Assembly: GCF_000371785.1 (NCBI RefSeq)
Contig: NZ_AQUI01000002.1
Location: 3,823,276-3,887,275, forward strand
DNA: 64,000 nt
Direction: 5' to 3'
From: Actinopolyspora halophila DSM 43834
GTDB taxonomy: Bacteria > Actinomycetota > Actinomycetes > Mycobacteriales > Pseudonocardiaceae
The notes below the pieces were generated by a model that saw only the letters and a program-made list of their open reading frames with translations, made no database searches and was not told the origin of the DNA. Shown here one piece after another: positions 41,281 to 53,120 of this stretch. Position numbers and translations under genes: made by a program. Every line of letters starts with the position of its first letter. The first letter of the stretch is position 1.

Positions 41281-42177
41281 TCACACCACGTCGAGGGTGA
41301 TCTTGCCGCCGCTGTGGCCGGTCTCGCTGTCGTCCTGGGCCGCGGCCGCCTCGCTCAACGGATACGCCCGCGCGTGCCGCAGGCTCAGCTTCCCCGCGAC
41401 GACGCGCTCGGCGACCTCGTCCAACAGCTCCGAACTCCGCTCCCCGGAGCCCCCGCTCGAGAAGGTCACCCCCAGCTCGGAAGCCCGCGGATCGGCGATG
41501 GTGACGACCCGGTCGGTGGTGCCGCGCAGCTTCACCGAATCCGGCAGCACGTTCTGCCCCGCCGCGTCGAACACCGCATCCACCCGAGAAGTGATCTCCC
41601 GTACCCGCTCGACCAGGCCCGCTCCATAGGCCACCGGCGTGGCCCCCAGCGAACGGAGATCCTCGAAACGCTGCTCACCGGCCGTGCCGATCACCGTCGC
41701 CCCCAGATCCACGGCGAGCTGCGTGGCGAACCGGCCGACCGCCCCGCTGGCCCCGTGCAGCAGCAGCACCTCGCCCGCGCGGAGGTCCAGCTGCCGCAGC
41801 ACCCGCAGCGCGGTCGCCCCCGCCACCGGCAGGGCCGCGGCGTCCCGCCACGACATCTCGGCCGGTTTGTGGGCCACCAGCGAGCCCAGGGCGTACTCGG
41901 CGTAGGAACCGGTCTCGGCCCACCCGAACACCTCGTCCCCCACCTCGAACGAGGCGGACTCCCCCACCGCGTCGACCACACCGGCCAACTCCAGGCCGGG
42001 GCGCCGCGGCAGGGAGAGCTCGGTCATCACACCGCTGCGCAGTTTCCAGTCCAGCGGGTTGACCCCGGCCACGCGCACGGCGACGCGGACCTGCCCCGGG
42101 CCCGGATCCGGAATGCCCACCTCCACGAGCTTCAACACTTCCGAAGACCCGTAGTCGGAGAACTGGATGGCGCGCAT
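41281..42177 (-). CDS. Zinc-free MDR oxidoreductase (NADP-dependent, quinone-reductase-like)
   Basis: 298 residues: MRAIQFSDYGSSEVLKLVEV, the substrate-site motif VNPLDWKLRSG, the Rossmann motif LLHGASGAVGRFATQLA and the C-terminal SGGKITLDVV seen in NADP-dependent alkenal/quinone reductases. The ATG at 42177 has GGAAGGAAAG upstream. It stands alone; substrate unknown. Confidence 0.88.
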   Translation of the reverse strand: MRAIQFSDYGSSEVLKLVEVGIPDPGPGQVRVAVRVAGVNPLDWKLRSGVMTELSLPRRPGLELAGVVDAVGESASFEVGDEVFGWAETGSYAEYALGSLVAHKPAEMSWRDAAALPVAGATALRVLRQLDLRAGEVLLLHGASGAVGRFATQLAVDLGATVIGTAGEQRFEDLRSLGATPVAYGAGLVERVREITSRVDAVFDAAGQNVLPDSVKLRGTTDRVVTIADPRASELGVTFSSGGSGERSSELLDEVAERVVAGKLSLRHARAYPLSEAAAAQDDSETGHSGGKITLDVV

Positions 42178-42417
42178 GTGCTTTCCTTCCCGGAACCGTG
42201 ACATCGCTTTCCGGCGTCAAACTCTCACGAAAACGCCGCCCCCGCCACGCGTCCCGGGCACCCGCGGAAACATCCCGATGCGACCGCCGCTGCCGAGCAG
42301 CCCCGGAACGAAAAACGGTGGAGGCACGTCGAAATCCGCACCTCCACCGCGGCGGCACACCGGCCGGGCCACTGCCCGCACCGGTGTGGGGTCACATCTC
42401 GGAGACCTCGGGACCGC

Positions 42418-42771
42418 TCACCGCTCGGACCGACCGCGCCGATCCCGCAACCTGCTCAACGCTTCGTCCAGCAGTTCCATCCCGTCGGCGTCACTGCGCC
42501 GTTCCTTCACATAGGAGAGATGGCTCTTGTACGGCTCGTTGCGCTTCGGTGAAGGCGGATTCTCCCTGTCACGCCCCGCCGGAAGACCGCACTGCGTGCA
42601 CTCCCAGATCTCGGGGACCCGCGCATCCACGGCGAAGGAGGGATCCACCCGGTGCCCGTTGTCGCACCAGTACTCCACCCGCTGGCGGGGTGCCGACTCC
42701 CCCCGCTCCACGTCACCGCTGATCGTTCCGGAGCCGAGTCGCATACCACGTATCGCATTACCGCCAGTCAT
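42418..42771 (-). CDS. rbpA: RNA polymerase-binding protein RbpA
   Basis: 117 residues. RbpA is the actinobacterial factor that binds RNA polymerase and group I/II sigma factors and stabilises open complexes. Seen here: the N-terminal tail (GNAIRGMRLGSGTISGD), the core with zinc-type residues (YWCDNGH, WECTQCGLPAG), the basic linker (RNEPYKSHLSYVKERR) and the sigma-interacting C-terminal helix (GMELLDEALSRLRDRRG). Confidence 0.95.
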   Translation of the reverse strand: MTGGNAIRGMRLGSGTISGDVERGESAPRQRVEYWCDNGHRVDPSFAVDARVPEIWECTQCGLPAGRDRENPPSPKRNEPYKSHLSYVKERRSDADGMELLDEALSRLRDRRGRSER

Positions 42772-42873
42772 CAGCTTTCACCCACCGTACCCGCCTTTGA
42801 ACGGACCGAACCGGGTGGACCGAGACCGCAGATCGAAGCGGTCGGACGGCCGGAACCGCCCGACCGCGTCCCG

Positions 42874-43110
42874 TCAGGCGCTCATCTTGATCAACAGCCC
42901 GGTTCCTATGATCGAGATCACCCACAGCGCGATGACGAACAACGTCATCCTGTCCAGGTTCTTCTCCGCGACACTGGACCCGGCGAGGTTGGACTGCACA
43001 CCGCCGCCGAACAGCGAGGAGAGCCCGCCGCCCTTCGCACGGTGCAGCAGCACGAGCAGTACCAGCATGATGCTGGTCAGCAGGACCATGATCTGCAGCA
43101 AAAGTGTCAT
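42874..43110 (-). CDS. secG: Preprotein translocase subunit SecG
   Basis: 78 residues with two transmembrane helices (LLLQIMVLLTSIMLVLLVLL and MTLFVIALWVISIIGTGLLI) around the conserved cytosolic loop HRAKGGGLSSLFGGG. Accessory subunit of SecYEG. The ATG at 43110 was chosen so that helix 1 starts at the N-terminus. The order gap-pgk-tpiA-secG is conserved in actinobacteria. Confidence 0.95.
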   Translation of the reverse strand: MTLLLQIMVLLTSIMLVLLVLLHRAKGGGLSSLFGGGVQSNLAGSSVAEKNLDRMTLFVIALWVISIIGTGLLIKMSA

Positions 43111-43272
43111 ATCGTCCTCGTTCACACCACGGTTCGTGGCAAGCCTACCGAATCGGCCACCCATCGTGGGGCAGCAGTTCGCATCAGCGTGCTCACGCGG
43201 CAGGCCGGACTCCGACCGTCTTCACAGCGCTCCCCGGCGGACGGCCCTTTCGACCGTCCGCCGCGGAATCGT

Positions 43273-44058
43273 TCACGGCAGGGGTCCACCCGCTGCCATA
43301 GCGCTCATCTTGGCGAACTCGTCGCCGTTGAGACTCGCACCGCCGACCAGGGCACCGTCCACATCACCCTGGCCCAGCAGCTCGGAGATGTTGCTGGACT
43401 TGACCGAACCCCCGTACAGGATACGGACCTGCTCGGCGATCTCCGAACCGTACTTGTCCGTCAGAGCGCCCCGCAGCGCCGCGCAGACCTCCTGGGCGTC
43501 CTCGGAGGTGGCCACCTTGCCGGTTCCGATGGCCCAAACCGGCTCGTAGGCGAGCACGGCGCGCGCGACCTGCTCCTGCTTGAGCCCCTTCAGGCCCTCG
43601 ATGAGCTGGGTCGTGCAGTGCCGCACGTGGTCGCCGGATTCGCGGACGTCGAGCGGCTCGCCCACGCACAGGATCGGAGTCATCTCGTGCTTGAGCACGG
43701 CCCGCGTCTTCCGGTTGACGGTCTCGTCGGTCTCACCGTGGTGCTCACGGCGCTCGGAGTGGCCCGTGACGACGTAGTCGCAGCCGAGCTTGGCCAGCAT
43801 CGGGGCGGAAACGTCGCCGGTGTAGGCCCCCGAGTCGTGCGGCGAGACGTCCTGGGCCCCGTGGCGGAGCAGCAGCTTGTCCCCGTCGATCAGGGTCTGC
43901 ACGCTGCGCAGGTCGGTGAAGGGGGGCAGCACGGCCACCTCGACCTTGTCGAAGTACTTCTCCGGCAGGGCGAAGGCGATCTTCTGCACCAGAGCGATCG
44001 CCTCGAGGTGGTTGAGGTTCATCTTCCAGTTGCCCGCCAGCAACGGTTGCCTGGACAT
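43273..44058 (-). CDS. tpiA: Triose-phosphate isomerase
   Basis: 261 residues. Interconverts dihydroxyacetone phosphate and glyceraldehyde-3-phosphate. Active-site Lys is in [11 protein letters not shown], the electrophilic His in VTGHSERRE, the catalytic Glu in [13 protein letters not shown], and the phosphate loop in YGGSVKSSN and GALVGGASL. Two bases separate its ATG from the pgk stop. Confidence 0.97.
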   Translation of the reverse strand: MSRQPLLAGNWKMNLNHLEAIALVQKIAFALPEKYFDKVEVAVLPPFTDLRSVQTLIDGDKLLLRHGAQDVSPHDSGAYTGDVSAPMLAKLGCDYVVTGHSERREHHGETDETVNRKTRAVLKHEMTPILCVGEPLDVRESGDHVRHCTTQLIEGLKGLKQEQVARAVLAYEPVWAIGTGKVATSEDAQEVCAALRGALTDKYGSEIAEQVRILYGGSVKSSNISELLGQGDVDGALVGGASLNGDEFAKMSAMAAGGPLP

Positions 44059-44060
44059 GA

Positions 44061-45263
44061 TCAGACCTCGCCTTCCAGTACGGCCACACCGGGCAGCTTC
44101 TTGCCCTCGAGGAACTCCAGCGAAGCCCCGCCCCCGGTGGAGATGTGCGAGAACCGCTGCTCGTCCAACCCGAGCGTGCGGACGGCGGCCGCGGAGTCAC
44201 CGCCGCCGACGACGCTGAACGCGTCGGAGTCGGCGATAGCCTTGGCCACCCCGCGGGTGCCCTCGGCGAAGTTCGAGAACTCGAACACGCCGGTCGGGCC
44301 GTTCCAGAACACGGTGCTCGCCGAACCGAGGATCTCGGTGTAGCGCTCGACGGTGCGCGGACCGATGTCCAGCCCCTGCCAGCCCCGCGGGATGGCGTCG
44401 GACGGGACCACCTGGGTGTTCGCGTCGTCGGCGAAGCGGTCGGCGACCACCACGTCCACCGGCAGCACCAGCTTGTCGCCGTGCTCGTCCAGCAACTGCT
44501 TGGTGGTGGCGATCTGGTCCTGCTGCAGCAACGAATCACCCACGGAGTTGCCCAGCGCGGCGAGGAAGGTGTAGGCCATGCCGCCGCCGATGACGAGCCT
44601 GTCCACCTTCGGCAGCAGGGCGTTGATGACCTCGATCTTGTCCGAGACCTTGGAACCGCCGAGCAGCACGACGTAGGGCCGCTGCGGATCGCCGGTCAGC
44701 GTCCGCAGCACCTCGACCTCGTCGAGCACCAGTCCACCCGCGTAGCAGGGCAGCTTGGTCGCCAGATCGTAAACCGAGGCCTGCTTGCGGTGGACCACGC
44801 CGAAGCCGTCCGAGACGAAGGCGGCCGAGTCCCCGACCACCTCGACGAGAGCGTCGGCCAGCTCGCCCCGCTCCGCGTCGTCCTTGCTGGTCTCCCGCGG
44901 GTCGAAACGCACGTTCTGCAGCATTGCGACCCGGCCGTCGGCCAGCCCGCCCACGACCTCGTGCGCCGAGTCGCCGACCACGTCGTCGGCCAGCGCGACC
45001 TCGGAGCCGAGCAGCTCACCGAGCCTGCGCGTCACCGGGGCGAGCGAATAGCGGGTGTCCGGCGCACCCTCCGGCCTGCCCAGGTGCGCGGCGAGCACCA
45101 CGCGCGCCCCGGCCGAGATCAGCTTCTCGATCGTCGGGAGCGCGGCACGCACCCTGCCGTCGTCGGTGATGGTTTCGCCGTCCAGCGGGACGTTCAGGTC
45201 GGCACGCACCAGTACGTTCCTGCCCTGAACCCCCTCGCCCAACAGGTCGTCGAGATTCTTCAC
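44061..45263 (-). CDS. pgk: Phosphoglycerate kinase
   Basis: 400 residues. Makes ATP from 1,3-bisphosphoglycerate. Substrate site [13 protein letters not shown] and AAHLGRPEG, hinge [12 protein letters not shown], and nucleotide loop [19 protein letters not shown] 45263 was chosen ([19 protein letters not shown]), preceded by GAGGAGCCGC. The frame upstream is not conserved. Confidence 0.97.
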   Translation of the reverse strand: MKNLDDLLGEGVQGRNVLVRADLNVPLDGETITDDGRVRAALPTIEKLISAGARVVLAAHLGRPEGAPDTRYSLAPVTRRLGELLGSEVALADDVVGDSAHEVVGGLADGRVAMLQNVRFDPRETSKDDAERGELADALVEVVGDSAAFVSDGFGVVHRKQASVYDLATKLPCYAGGLVLDEVEVLRTLTGDPQRPYVVLLGGSKVSDKIEVINALLPKVDRLVIGGGMAYTFLAALGNSVGDSLLQQDQIATTKQLLDEHGDKLVLPVDVVVADRFADDANTQVVPSDAIPRGWQGLDIGPRTVERYTEILGSASTVFWNGPTGVFEFSNFAEGTRGVAKAIADSDAFSVVGGGDSAAAVRTLGLDEQRFSHISTGGGASLEFLEGKKLPGVAVLEGEV

Positions 45264-45567
45264 GCTGCGGCTCCTCGCAAAGGGGATACACCGTTGATTG
45301 CTGACAGAGATTTTCCGCTTCTGCCGTCCCGAGCGGTCACTCGGCGGAAGTCTCGGCGCCGGGAACGCCGAAAGGAAACCCGACCCAGCCGGCACCCCGA
45401 GCGGAAAACCTCGATGCGGAGTGCTTCCGCACCTCCCGCCGCCGCACCCCGGGAGCGCGGACCGGGATCACGAGGCGCGGGTCCGGTGACCGGCTTCGTC
45501 CCCGCGACGCGGTGCGATCACGGGAACGGCGGTCCGGGCGGACCGGGGCGGGAGCACCGCTGAGAAA
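45264..45567. other. Intergenic region between pgk and gap, no gene seen
   Basis: About 300 bases before the gap terminator. The pgk-proximal part (near 45290-45320) is AT-richer and probably contains the pgk-tpiA promoter. I see no small gene or RNA with confidence. Confidence 0.45.
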
Positions 45568-45594
45568 GCCCCGGCAGCCGGAGGCTGCCGGGGC
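45568..45594 (-). terminator. Terminator hairpin of gap
   Basis: Perfect 12-bp GC-rich arms (45568-45579 and 45583-45594, left arm GCCCCGGCAGCC) with a GGA/TCC loop, eleven bases beyond the gap stop on the minus strand and followed by TTTCTC. Confidence 0.8.
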
Positions 45595-45604
45595 CCGGAA
45601 TGAT

Positions 45605-46943
<1,339 letters not shown>

Positions 46944-47960
46944 TCAACTGTGCTGTTCCTCGCCCAGCATCCCGTCGACCCCGGACTCCAGCAGCTCCGC
47001 GGTCACCGCCGACTCGGTGTCCGGCAGGTTCAACTCCCGTGCGCGCTTGTCGGCCATGGCCAGCAGCCGCCGGATCCGCCCCGCGACGGCGTCCTTGGTC
47101 ATGGGCGGGTCCGCCAACTGCCCCAGCTCCTCCAGCGAGGCCTGCCGGTGGGCGAGCCGGAGCCTGCCCGCGACCAGCAGGTGTTCGGGAATCGAGCTGC
47201 CGAGCAGTTCCAGGCCACGTTCCACCCTGGCGGCCGAGGCAACCGCCGCACGCGCGGAACGACGCAGGTTGGCGTCGTCGAAGTTGGCCAGCCTGTTGGC
47301 CGTGGCGCGCACCTCACGGCGCATCCGCCGCTCCTCCCAGGTCATCACGCTGTTGTGCGCTCCGAGCCGGGTCAGCAGCGCGCCGATGGCGTCACCGTCC
47401 CGCACGACCACCCGATCGGTACCGCGCACCTCGCGGGAGCGGGCCTGCACCTCGATCCTGCGCGCCGCCCCGACCAGGGCGAGCGCCGCCTCCGGCCCCG
47501 GGCAGGTGACCTCCAGCGCCGAGGATCGACCGGGTTCGGTCAGCGAACCGTGCGCGAGGAACGCTCCCCGCCAGGCCGCCTCGGCATCGCAGACCCCACC
47601 CGCGACCACGTGCGAGGGCAGTCCGCGCACCGGACGGCCCCGCGGATCGAGCAGCCCGGTCTGCCGCGCCAGTCCCTCACCCTCGCGGACCACGCGCACC
47701 ACGTACCGGGTGCCCTTGCGCAGGCCTCCCGAGGTGATCACGTGCACATCGGAGTGATATCCGTACAGCTCGTGCAGTTCGCGACGCAGCCTGCGCGCGG
47801 TGGAGCCCGAGTCGAGCTCCGCCTCCACCACGATCCGTCCCCCGACGAGGTGCAGCCCGCCGGCGAAACGCAACAACGAGGACACCTCGGCTCTGCGGCA
47901 GCAGGCCTTGGTCGTCGGCAACCTGCTCAGTTCGTCCTTGACCGCCGCGGTCATCGCCAC
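46944..47960 (-). CDS. whiA: DNA-binding developmental regulator WhiA
   Basis: 338 residues. Two LAGLIDADG-like halves without nuclease activity ([40 protein letters not shown]) and a C-terminal HTH ([38 protein letters not shown]). With WhiB it activates sporulation-specific cell division genes in Streptomyces. The GTG at 47960 and an ATG two codons later are both possible. Overlaps the yvcK 3' end by ten bases. Confidence 0.97.
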   Translation of the reverse strand: MAMTAAVKDELSRLPTTKACCRRAEVSSLLRFAGGLHLVGGRIVVEAELDSGSTARRLRRELHELYGYHSDVHVITSGGLRKGTRYVVRVVREGEGLARQTGLLDPRGRPVRGLPSHVVAGGVCDAEAAWRGAFLAHGSLTEPGRSSALEVTCPGPEAALALVGAARRIEVQARSREVRGTDRVVVRDGDAIGALLTRLGAHNSVMTWEERRMRREVRATANRLANFDDANLRRSARAAVASAARVERGLELLGSSIPEHLLVAGRLRLAHRQASLEELGQLADPPMTKDAVAGRIRRLLAMADKRARELNLPDTESAVTAELLESGVDGMLGEEQHS

Positions 47961-48961
47961 CGGTCCGTCCTCCTCTCCAGTGCGGCTGTCAGACTCGCCG
48001 CGAGAGCATCCGGTTCGTGTCTTCCCGAAGCCGATGCAGCGGCGACTCGATCAAGCAAAGTCTGCGCACCAAGCGCGCTCGCCGCAGCACGAAGTCGATC
48101 GGGGGTGGGAACCGCTTCCTCGTCGGCCAGAACCGCGTCCACCCGCAATTTCGGTGCGTGTTCCGAGATCACGTCGAGATGCTGCTCCGGAGAAAAATCC
48201 GCGGTTTCACCCGGTTGCGGGACAAGATTGAGTACCACGATCCGCTGAGCGGCAGTACTGACCAAGGCGTCCCGGAGCTCGGGGACCAGCAGGTGCGGCA
48301 GCACGCTGGTGAACCACGACCCCGGCCCCAGCAAAACCACGTCCGCGTCGAGCACGGCCCGCACCGCCTCCGGCGCGGCCCGCGGCTCATGCGCCTGACC
48401 GTTCACCGCGTCGAGCCGGACACGCTTGACCCGCCCCGGTGTGCTGGCGATGGCCACCTGCCCCCTGATCGTGCGCACGGCCTCCCTGTCCTCGTCCAGC
48501 CCGACGACATCGGCCTCCATGTCCAGCGGCTCGACCGACATGGGCAGCACCCGCCCTCGCACGCCGAGCAGCTCGCAGGCCTCGTCGAGGACGGCTATCG
48601 GATCGCCGAGCACCTCCAGCAGGCCGGCGAAGACCAGATTGCCCACCGCGTGCCCGGCGAGGACGCCGTTACCGCCGAAGCGGTGCTCGAACAGCCGCGA
48701 CCAGGTGCGGCCGGAGTCCCCCTCGGAGGACAGCGCGGAAAGTGCCTTGCGCAGGTCACCGGGAGGCAGCATCCCGAGCTCACGACGCAACCTCCCGGAG
48801 GATCCGCCGTCGTCGGCCACGGTGACCACGGCGGTGATGTCGGTGGTTATGCGACGCAGCGCCGCGAGGCTGACCTGCAGCCCGTGACCACCGCCGAGGG
48901 CGACGGCACGCAGCGGACGCGGTTTCCGCTCGTCGGAAATCCCTGGCTCGGGAGTACTCAT
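47951..48961 (-). CDS. yvcK: Gluconeogenesis factor YvcK/CuvA (CofD-like)
   Basis: 336 residues with the nucleotide-sugar-binding motif [38 protein letters not shown] and [20 protein letters not shown]. It links carbon flux to cell-wall synthesis and shape, and binds UDP-sugars. It is fixed between rapZ and whiA in most Gram-positives; here the rapZ stop overlaps its start (ATGA). Confidence 0.95.
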   Translation of the reverse strand: MSTPEPGISDERKPRPLRAVALGGGHGLQVSLAALRRITTDITAVVTVADDGGSSGRLRRELGMLPPGDLRKALSALSSEGDSGRTWSRLFEHRFGGNGVLAGHAVGNLVFAGLLEVLGDPIAVLDEACELLGVRGRVLPMSVEPLDMEADVVGLDEDREAVRTIRGQVAIASTPGRVKRVRLDAVNGQAHEPRAAPEAVRAVLDADVVLLGPGSWFTSVLPHLLVPELRDALVSTAAQRIVVLNLVPQPGETADFSPEQHLDVISEHAPKLRVDAVLADEEAVPTPDRLRAAASALGAQTLLDRVAAASASGRHEPDALAASLTAALERRTDRWR

Positions 48962-49836
48962 TCGCGCCCCAGATCGCGGTGGACCGTCTTGACCGTCAAC
49001 CCTTCCTCCTCGGAAAGTCTTCTCGCGAGTTCCTCGGTGAGCACCACGCTGCGATGCTTGCCGCCCGTGCAGCCCATGGCAAGCGTCAGATAGCGCTTGC
49101 CCTCACGCTGGTACCCGGTCCCGACCAGCCGCAGCAGCTGCTGGTAGTTCCCGAGGAACTCCTCGGCGCCCTCCTGACCGAGGACGTAGTTGCGCACCTG
49201 GTCCTCCCTGCCGTCGAAGTCGCGCAACTCGGGGATCCAGAACGGGTTCGGCAGGAACCGACAGTCCATCACCAGGTCCGCGTCCATCGGGAGCCCGTAC
49301 TTGTAGCCGAAGGAGAGCACGGTCACCCTGGTCCTGGTACTCGCCTCGGTGCCGAACGCGTCCTCGATCTTCGTGCGCAGCTGGTGCACCGACAGCCCGG
49401 TGGTGTCCAGCACCAGATCCGCCTCCGCACGCAGTTTGGAAAGCAGGGAGCGCTCGGCCGCGATCCCGTCGGCGAGCCTGCCCTCGCCCTGCAGGGGGTG
49501 GCCGCGGCGCACCTGCTCGAAGCGACGCACCAGCACCTCGTCGGTGGCCTCGAGGAACAGCACCCGCGGCTTGTAGCCACGGGCGTCCAGATCCTTGATC
49601 ACCGAACCGAGGTCCTCGGTGAAAGCACGGCTGCGCACGTCCATCACCACGGCGACCCTGGTGACCGCATCACTCGAACGGGCACCGAGTTCCACCATCG
49701 TGGAGATCAGCTCCGGAGGCAGGTTGTCCACCACGAACCACCCGAGATCCTCCAGACACTTGGCTGCGGTGCTGCGTCCGGCGCCGGAGAGCCCGCTTAC
49801 GACCGCGACCTCCATGCCCGTCTTCTCCTCGGTCAC
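48958..49836 (-). CDS. rapZ: RNase adapter protein RapZ / nucleotide-binding YvcJ family
   Basis: 292 residues. A P-loop [19 protein letters not shown] (Ser/Arg instead of the common Lys-Ser), the Walker-B-like [10 protein letters not shown], and the C-terminal domain with [20 protein letters not shown]. YvcJ-type proteins hydrolyse GTP/ATP; E. coli RapZ guides RNase E. ATGA overlaps on both sides join uvrC, rapZ and yvcK. Confidence 0.95.
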   Translation of the reverse strand: MTEEKTGMEVAVVSGLSGAGRSTAAKCLEDLGWFVVDNLPPELISTMVELGARSSDAVTRVAVVMDVRSRAFTEDLGSVIKDLDARGYKPRVLFLEATDEVLVRRFEQVRRGHPLQGEGRLADGIAAERSLLSKLRAEADLVLDTTGLSVHQLRTKIEDAFGTEASTRTRVTVLSFGYKYGLPMDADLVMDCRFLPNPFWIPELRDFDGREDQVRNYVLGQEGAEEFLGNYQQLLRLVGTGYQREGKRYLTLAMGCTGGKHRSVVLTEELARRLSEEEGLTVKTVHRDLGRE

Positions 49837-52073
49837 TGCTCAACCCCCTGAGTACCGTCTTCCCCCGTCGTGTCCCGGGCCTTTTCCCGGGACGTCCGGT
49901 CTGACGAGCCCGACTCCGCGGTGGCGCCGTCCTCGACCGGTTCGGACACCGTCGTCCCCTCGTTCCGCGCGTGGTCCCCACCTTCCGAGGTCTCGCCCTC
50001 CGATGCCCCTTCGTCCGTGGTCCCCGCCGTGTCCCGATCGTCCGCCAGGGCGTGGTGCACCGCTTCGGCCAAGCGGTTGCCGAACCCGGGAACCGCGGTT
50101 ATCTCCTCGATCGTGGCACGACGAATCTTGCGCACCGAGCCGAAATGCTTGAGCAACGCCTTCTTCCGCGTCTCCCCCAACCCCGGAACACCGTCGAGCT
50201 GAGAACCGCTCATCCGCGCGGAACGCTTCTTGCGGTGGTAACTGACGGCGAAGCGGTGCGCCTCGTCCCGCACCCGCTGCAACAGGTACAGCGCCTCGCT
50301 GGTGCGGGGCAGGATCACCGGATCCGGCTCTGCCGGAGGCCACACCTCCTCCAACCGCTTGGCCAGACCGACGACGGCGACATCGGTGATGCCCAGCTCG
50401 GCGAGTTCGTCCGCGGCCGCGTTGGCCTGCGGAGCCCCGCCGTCCACCACGAGCAGGTTCGGAGGATAGGCGAACTTGCGCGGCTTGCCGGTCTCCGGGT
50501 CGATCCCCGCGGAAACGGTCTCCCCCGCCTCGGAGTCGGACTCCGCCTCGGGCCCGTCAGCCCCTCCTGCGGTCTCCTCGGCCCTGGTGGTCGCATCCGG
50601 CTGAACCCCCTCGGGCGTCAGCGAAACCGTCGGCTCCCCGTCACCGGCCTCCCGGAGATAACGCTCGAACCTGCGCCGCACCACCTCGGCGATCGCGGCG
50701 GTGTCGCCGCCCTCCGATCCCCCGCGGACCGAGAAGCGCCGGTACTCGGACTTGCGCGCCACCCCGTCCTCGAACACGACGAGCGAGGCCACCACATCGC
50801 TGCCCTGCACGTGACTCACGTCCACGCACTCGATCCGCAACGGTGCGCTGTCCAGCCCGAGCGCCTCCTGCAGCTCCTGCAACGCGGCGGAACGCGCGCT
50901 GATGTCGCCCGCCCTGCGCAGCTTGTACTGGGTGAACGCCTCCTCCGCATTGCGCCGCACCGTGTCCAGCAGGGTCCGCTTGTCCCCCCGCTGCGGGACC
51001 CGCAGATCCACCTTGCTCCCCCGCAGCCCCCCGAGCCACTGGCCGACGGCCTGCGCGTCCTCCGGCAGCTCCGGCACCAGCACCTCGCGGGGGACCGGAC
51101 TCCCCCCGCCCGCGTCGGCCTGGTCCGCCAACGCGGCCTGCTCGCCGTAGAACTGGGTGAGGAACTGCTCCACCAGCTCGGGCGTACCGGTCTGCTCGAC
51201 CTTGTCGATGACCCACCCGCGCTGGCCACGGACCCTGCCGCCGCGCACGTGGAAAACCTGAACGGCGGCGGCGAGCTCGTCCTCGGCGAAGGCTGCCACA
51301 TCTGCGTCGGTGCCGTCCCCGAGCACCACGGCCTGCTTCTCCATCGCGTGCCGGAGGGCCTCGAGGTCGTCCCGCAGCCGGGCCGCGCGCTCGAACTCGA
51401 GTTCGGCGGAGGCGTCCTCCATCCGGCGCTGCAACCTGCGCATCATCGCGTCGGAGCGCCCGGACAGGAAATCGCAGAACTCGTCGACCACGCGGCGGTG
51501 CTCCGCGGCGTCGACCCGCCCCACGCAGGGGGCCGAGCACTTGTCGATGTAGCCGAGCAGGCAGGGCCGCCCCATCTGGGCGTGCCGTTTGAACACGTTG
51601 TTGGAACAGGTGCGCGCCGGAAAGACCCGCAGCAGCATGTCCAGGGTCTCCCTGATGGCCCAGGCGTGCGCGTAGGGACCGAAGTAGCGCACCCCCTTCT
51701 TGCGCGGACCGCGGTAGACGTGCAGCCTCGGGAACTCCTCGTGCAGCGTCACGGCCAGCACCGGGTAGGACTTGTCGTCGCGGTAGCGGACGTTGAACTT
51801 GGGGTCGAACTCCTTGATCCAGGAGTACTCCAGTTGCAGCGCCTCCACCTCGGTGTTGACCACGGTCCACTGGACACCGGTCGCCGTGGTCACCATCCGC
51901 CGCGTGCGCGGGTGCAGGGCGGACAGATCGGCGAAGTACGCGGCGAGCCTGCTGCGCAGGTTCTTCGCCTTGCCGACGTAGATGACCCGTCCGTCGCCGT
52001 CGTGGAAGCGGTACACGCCGGGCGAGGACGGGATGGTTCCCGGAGCTGGTCGGTAGGTGGACGGATCGGCCAC
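49833..52073 (-). CDS. uvrC: Excinuclease ABC subunit C
   Basis: 746 residues. Makes the 3' and 5' incisions in nucleotide excision repair. GIY-YIG domain at residues 14-95 ([20 protein letters not shown]), cysteine cluster, UVR motif ([20 protein letters not shown]), RNase H-like domain ([34 protein letters not shown]) and HhH domain ([20 protein letters not shown]). It is about 100 residues longer than the mycobacterial protein because of an acidic insert near residues 490-540 and an acidic 60-residue tail. Confidence 0.96.
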   Translation of the reverse strand: MADPSTYRPAPGTIPSSPGVYRFHDGDGRVIYVGKAKNLRSRLAAYFADLSALHPRTRRMVTTATGVQWTVVNTEVEALQLEYSWIKEFDPKFNVRYRDDKSYPVLAVTLHEEFPRLHVYRGPRKKGVRYFGPYAHAWAIRETLDMLLRVFPARTCSNNVFKRHAQMGRPCLLGYIDKCSAPCVGRVDAAEHRRVVDEFCDFLSGRSDAMMRRLQRRMEDASAELEFERAARLRDDLEALRHAMEKQAVVLGDGTDADVAAFAEDELAAAVQVFHVRGGRVRGQRGWVIDKVEQTGTPELVEQFLTQFYGEQAALADQADAGGGSPVPREVLVPELPEDAQAVGQWLGGLRGSKVDLRVPQRGDKRTLLDTVRRNAEEAFTQYKLRRAGDISARSAALQELQEALGLDSAPLRIECVDVSHVQGSDVVASLVVFEDGVARKSEYRRFSVRGGSEGGDTAAIAEVVRRRFERYLREAGDGEPTVSLTPEGVQPDATTRAEETAGGADGPEAESDSEAGETVSAGIDPETGKPRKFAYPPNLLVVDGGAPQANAAADELAELGITDVAVVGLAKRLEEVWPPAEPDPVILPRTSEALYLLQRVRDEAHRFAVSYHRKKRSARMSGSQLDGVPGLGETRKKALLKHFGSVRKIRRATIEEITAVPGFGNRLAEAVHHALADDRDTAGTTDEGASEGETSEGGDHARNEGTTVSEPVEDGATAESGSSDRTSREKARDTTGEDGTQGVEQ

Positions 52074-52159
52074 GCCCCCAGCCTACGTGCGCCGGTGAGT
52101 CCTCTCCCGTCTGGAGGACTCCGCTGCTGACAGCCCATGGCAGAACTGTTGAGCCGCCG

Positions 52160-52215
52160 GACAGCCTGCACGTGAGGCGGCGCCCCGGAAGAGTCGGAGG
52201 GCACCTCGAGTGGCG
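52160..52215. repeat. Degenerate copy D of the dispersed repeat (partial)
   Basis: Resembles the end block of copies A and C: GCACGTGAGGCGGCGCC, a diverged spacer, then GGAGGGCACCTCGAG. It lies between uvrC and the decayed region. Confidence 0.5.
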
Positions 52216-52263
52216 CCGGTCGAACGAACCGCGAGACCGACCCGACCGGGGCCGGGAGGACGT

Positions 52264-52814
52264 TCACAGGTGCACGGTCGCGAACCTGCGACCGTCCGTG
52301 CAGGCCAGCAGACAACGTGCCTCAACGCTGACGTGATTGCCGTAGCGGAGGAACCCCACGAGCTGGTCCACCGTCATCCACCGGAACTCCTCCGGCACGT
52401 CCTCGGTGTCGATTTCCTCTCCCGCATCGACGACGAGGTAGCGATTCTCCGCCCCGAGGAACCGACCTCCCTCCTCCGAATGCACGACATCGACGAGCCG
52501 CTGCTTCGGTTCCGCGCGCTCGACGAGATCGAGGTACTGCGGTCTCTCCGAGAGATGGTTGGATGGCGTGCAGCGCACTGTCGGAGCCAGCTCCACGACG
52601 TCGTGCGTGCCGGCCCGTGGGTGCCGGCGCTTACGAGCACGTGGAAGCGACCGCGGATGTGGCGACCGACGAACGCGACCATGCCCGTCCCGGTGGGCGC
52701 GAGCATGGGGTGGGACCAGCGGGCGACCTCGCGGCTGCTGGCTCGCACGTCCACCCCGGTGATCGAGAAGCATGCTCCGTCTACGTGGGAGATCTCGTCG
52801 TGGGTTTGCTTCCA
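52264..52814 (-). pseudogene. NDP-hexose 2,3-dehydratase fragment (frameshifted)
   Basis: Minus-strand translation gives HVDGACFSITGVDVRASSRE, VARWSHPMLAP, GRFHVLVSAGTHG in one frame. After a shift near 52600 it continues as DVVELAPTVRCTPSNHLSER, VHSEEGGRFLGAENRYLVVD, FRWMTVDQLVGFLRYGNHVS in another. This is one half-domain of the two-domain dehydratases (about 470 residues) used in deoxysugar biosynthesis; the other half is absent. An extra AC dinucleotide in CGCACGACGTC could be the frameshift. Confidence 0.85.
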
Positions 52815-53120
52815 GTCGGGCAGACTGGACACCGCTACGAGGTACACGACGACTTCGGAGCGGATGGGAAGGTCTGCATCCGTGCCACCGCCAACGGGGT
52901 GCGCACCAGCGACGACGCTGGGGTCGCCGCGACTGACCTGCCCTACGAGATGGCGACGCTGCACGTCTACCAAGGCGACGAGACGGGCGTGCTGAGCGAC
53001 CACTGGGCTTGCCGCGACGAGCTCGAGGTGATGTACCAGATCGGAGCCCCGGAGCGCCCGGAACCACCGAAGGCCCTCCCGGGCGCCGGGGCAAACCGGC
53101 AACGAGCCAAACCCGCCTGA
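52815..53120 (+). pseudogene. Possible SnoaL-like/ester-cyclase C-terminal fragment
   Basis: The plus frame ending at 53120 contains YEVHDDFGADGKVCIRATAN and then MATLHVYQGDETGVLSDHWA, CRDELEVMYQIGA, which resembles the last strands and helix of SnoaL-like cyclases. No matching N-terminal half is visible and the 5' boundary is set only by the neighbouring pseudogene. It may instead be an intact small gene of unknown type. Confidence 0.4.

Noticed and set aside
49971..52130. 719-codon plus-strand frame opposite uvrC
   Set aside because: Antisense shadow without motifs or a ribosome-binding site; the minus strand encodes all UvrC domains.
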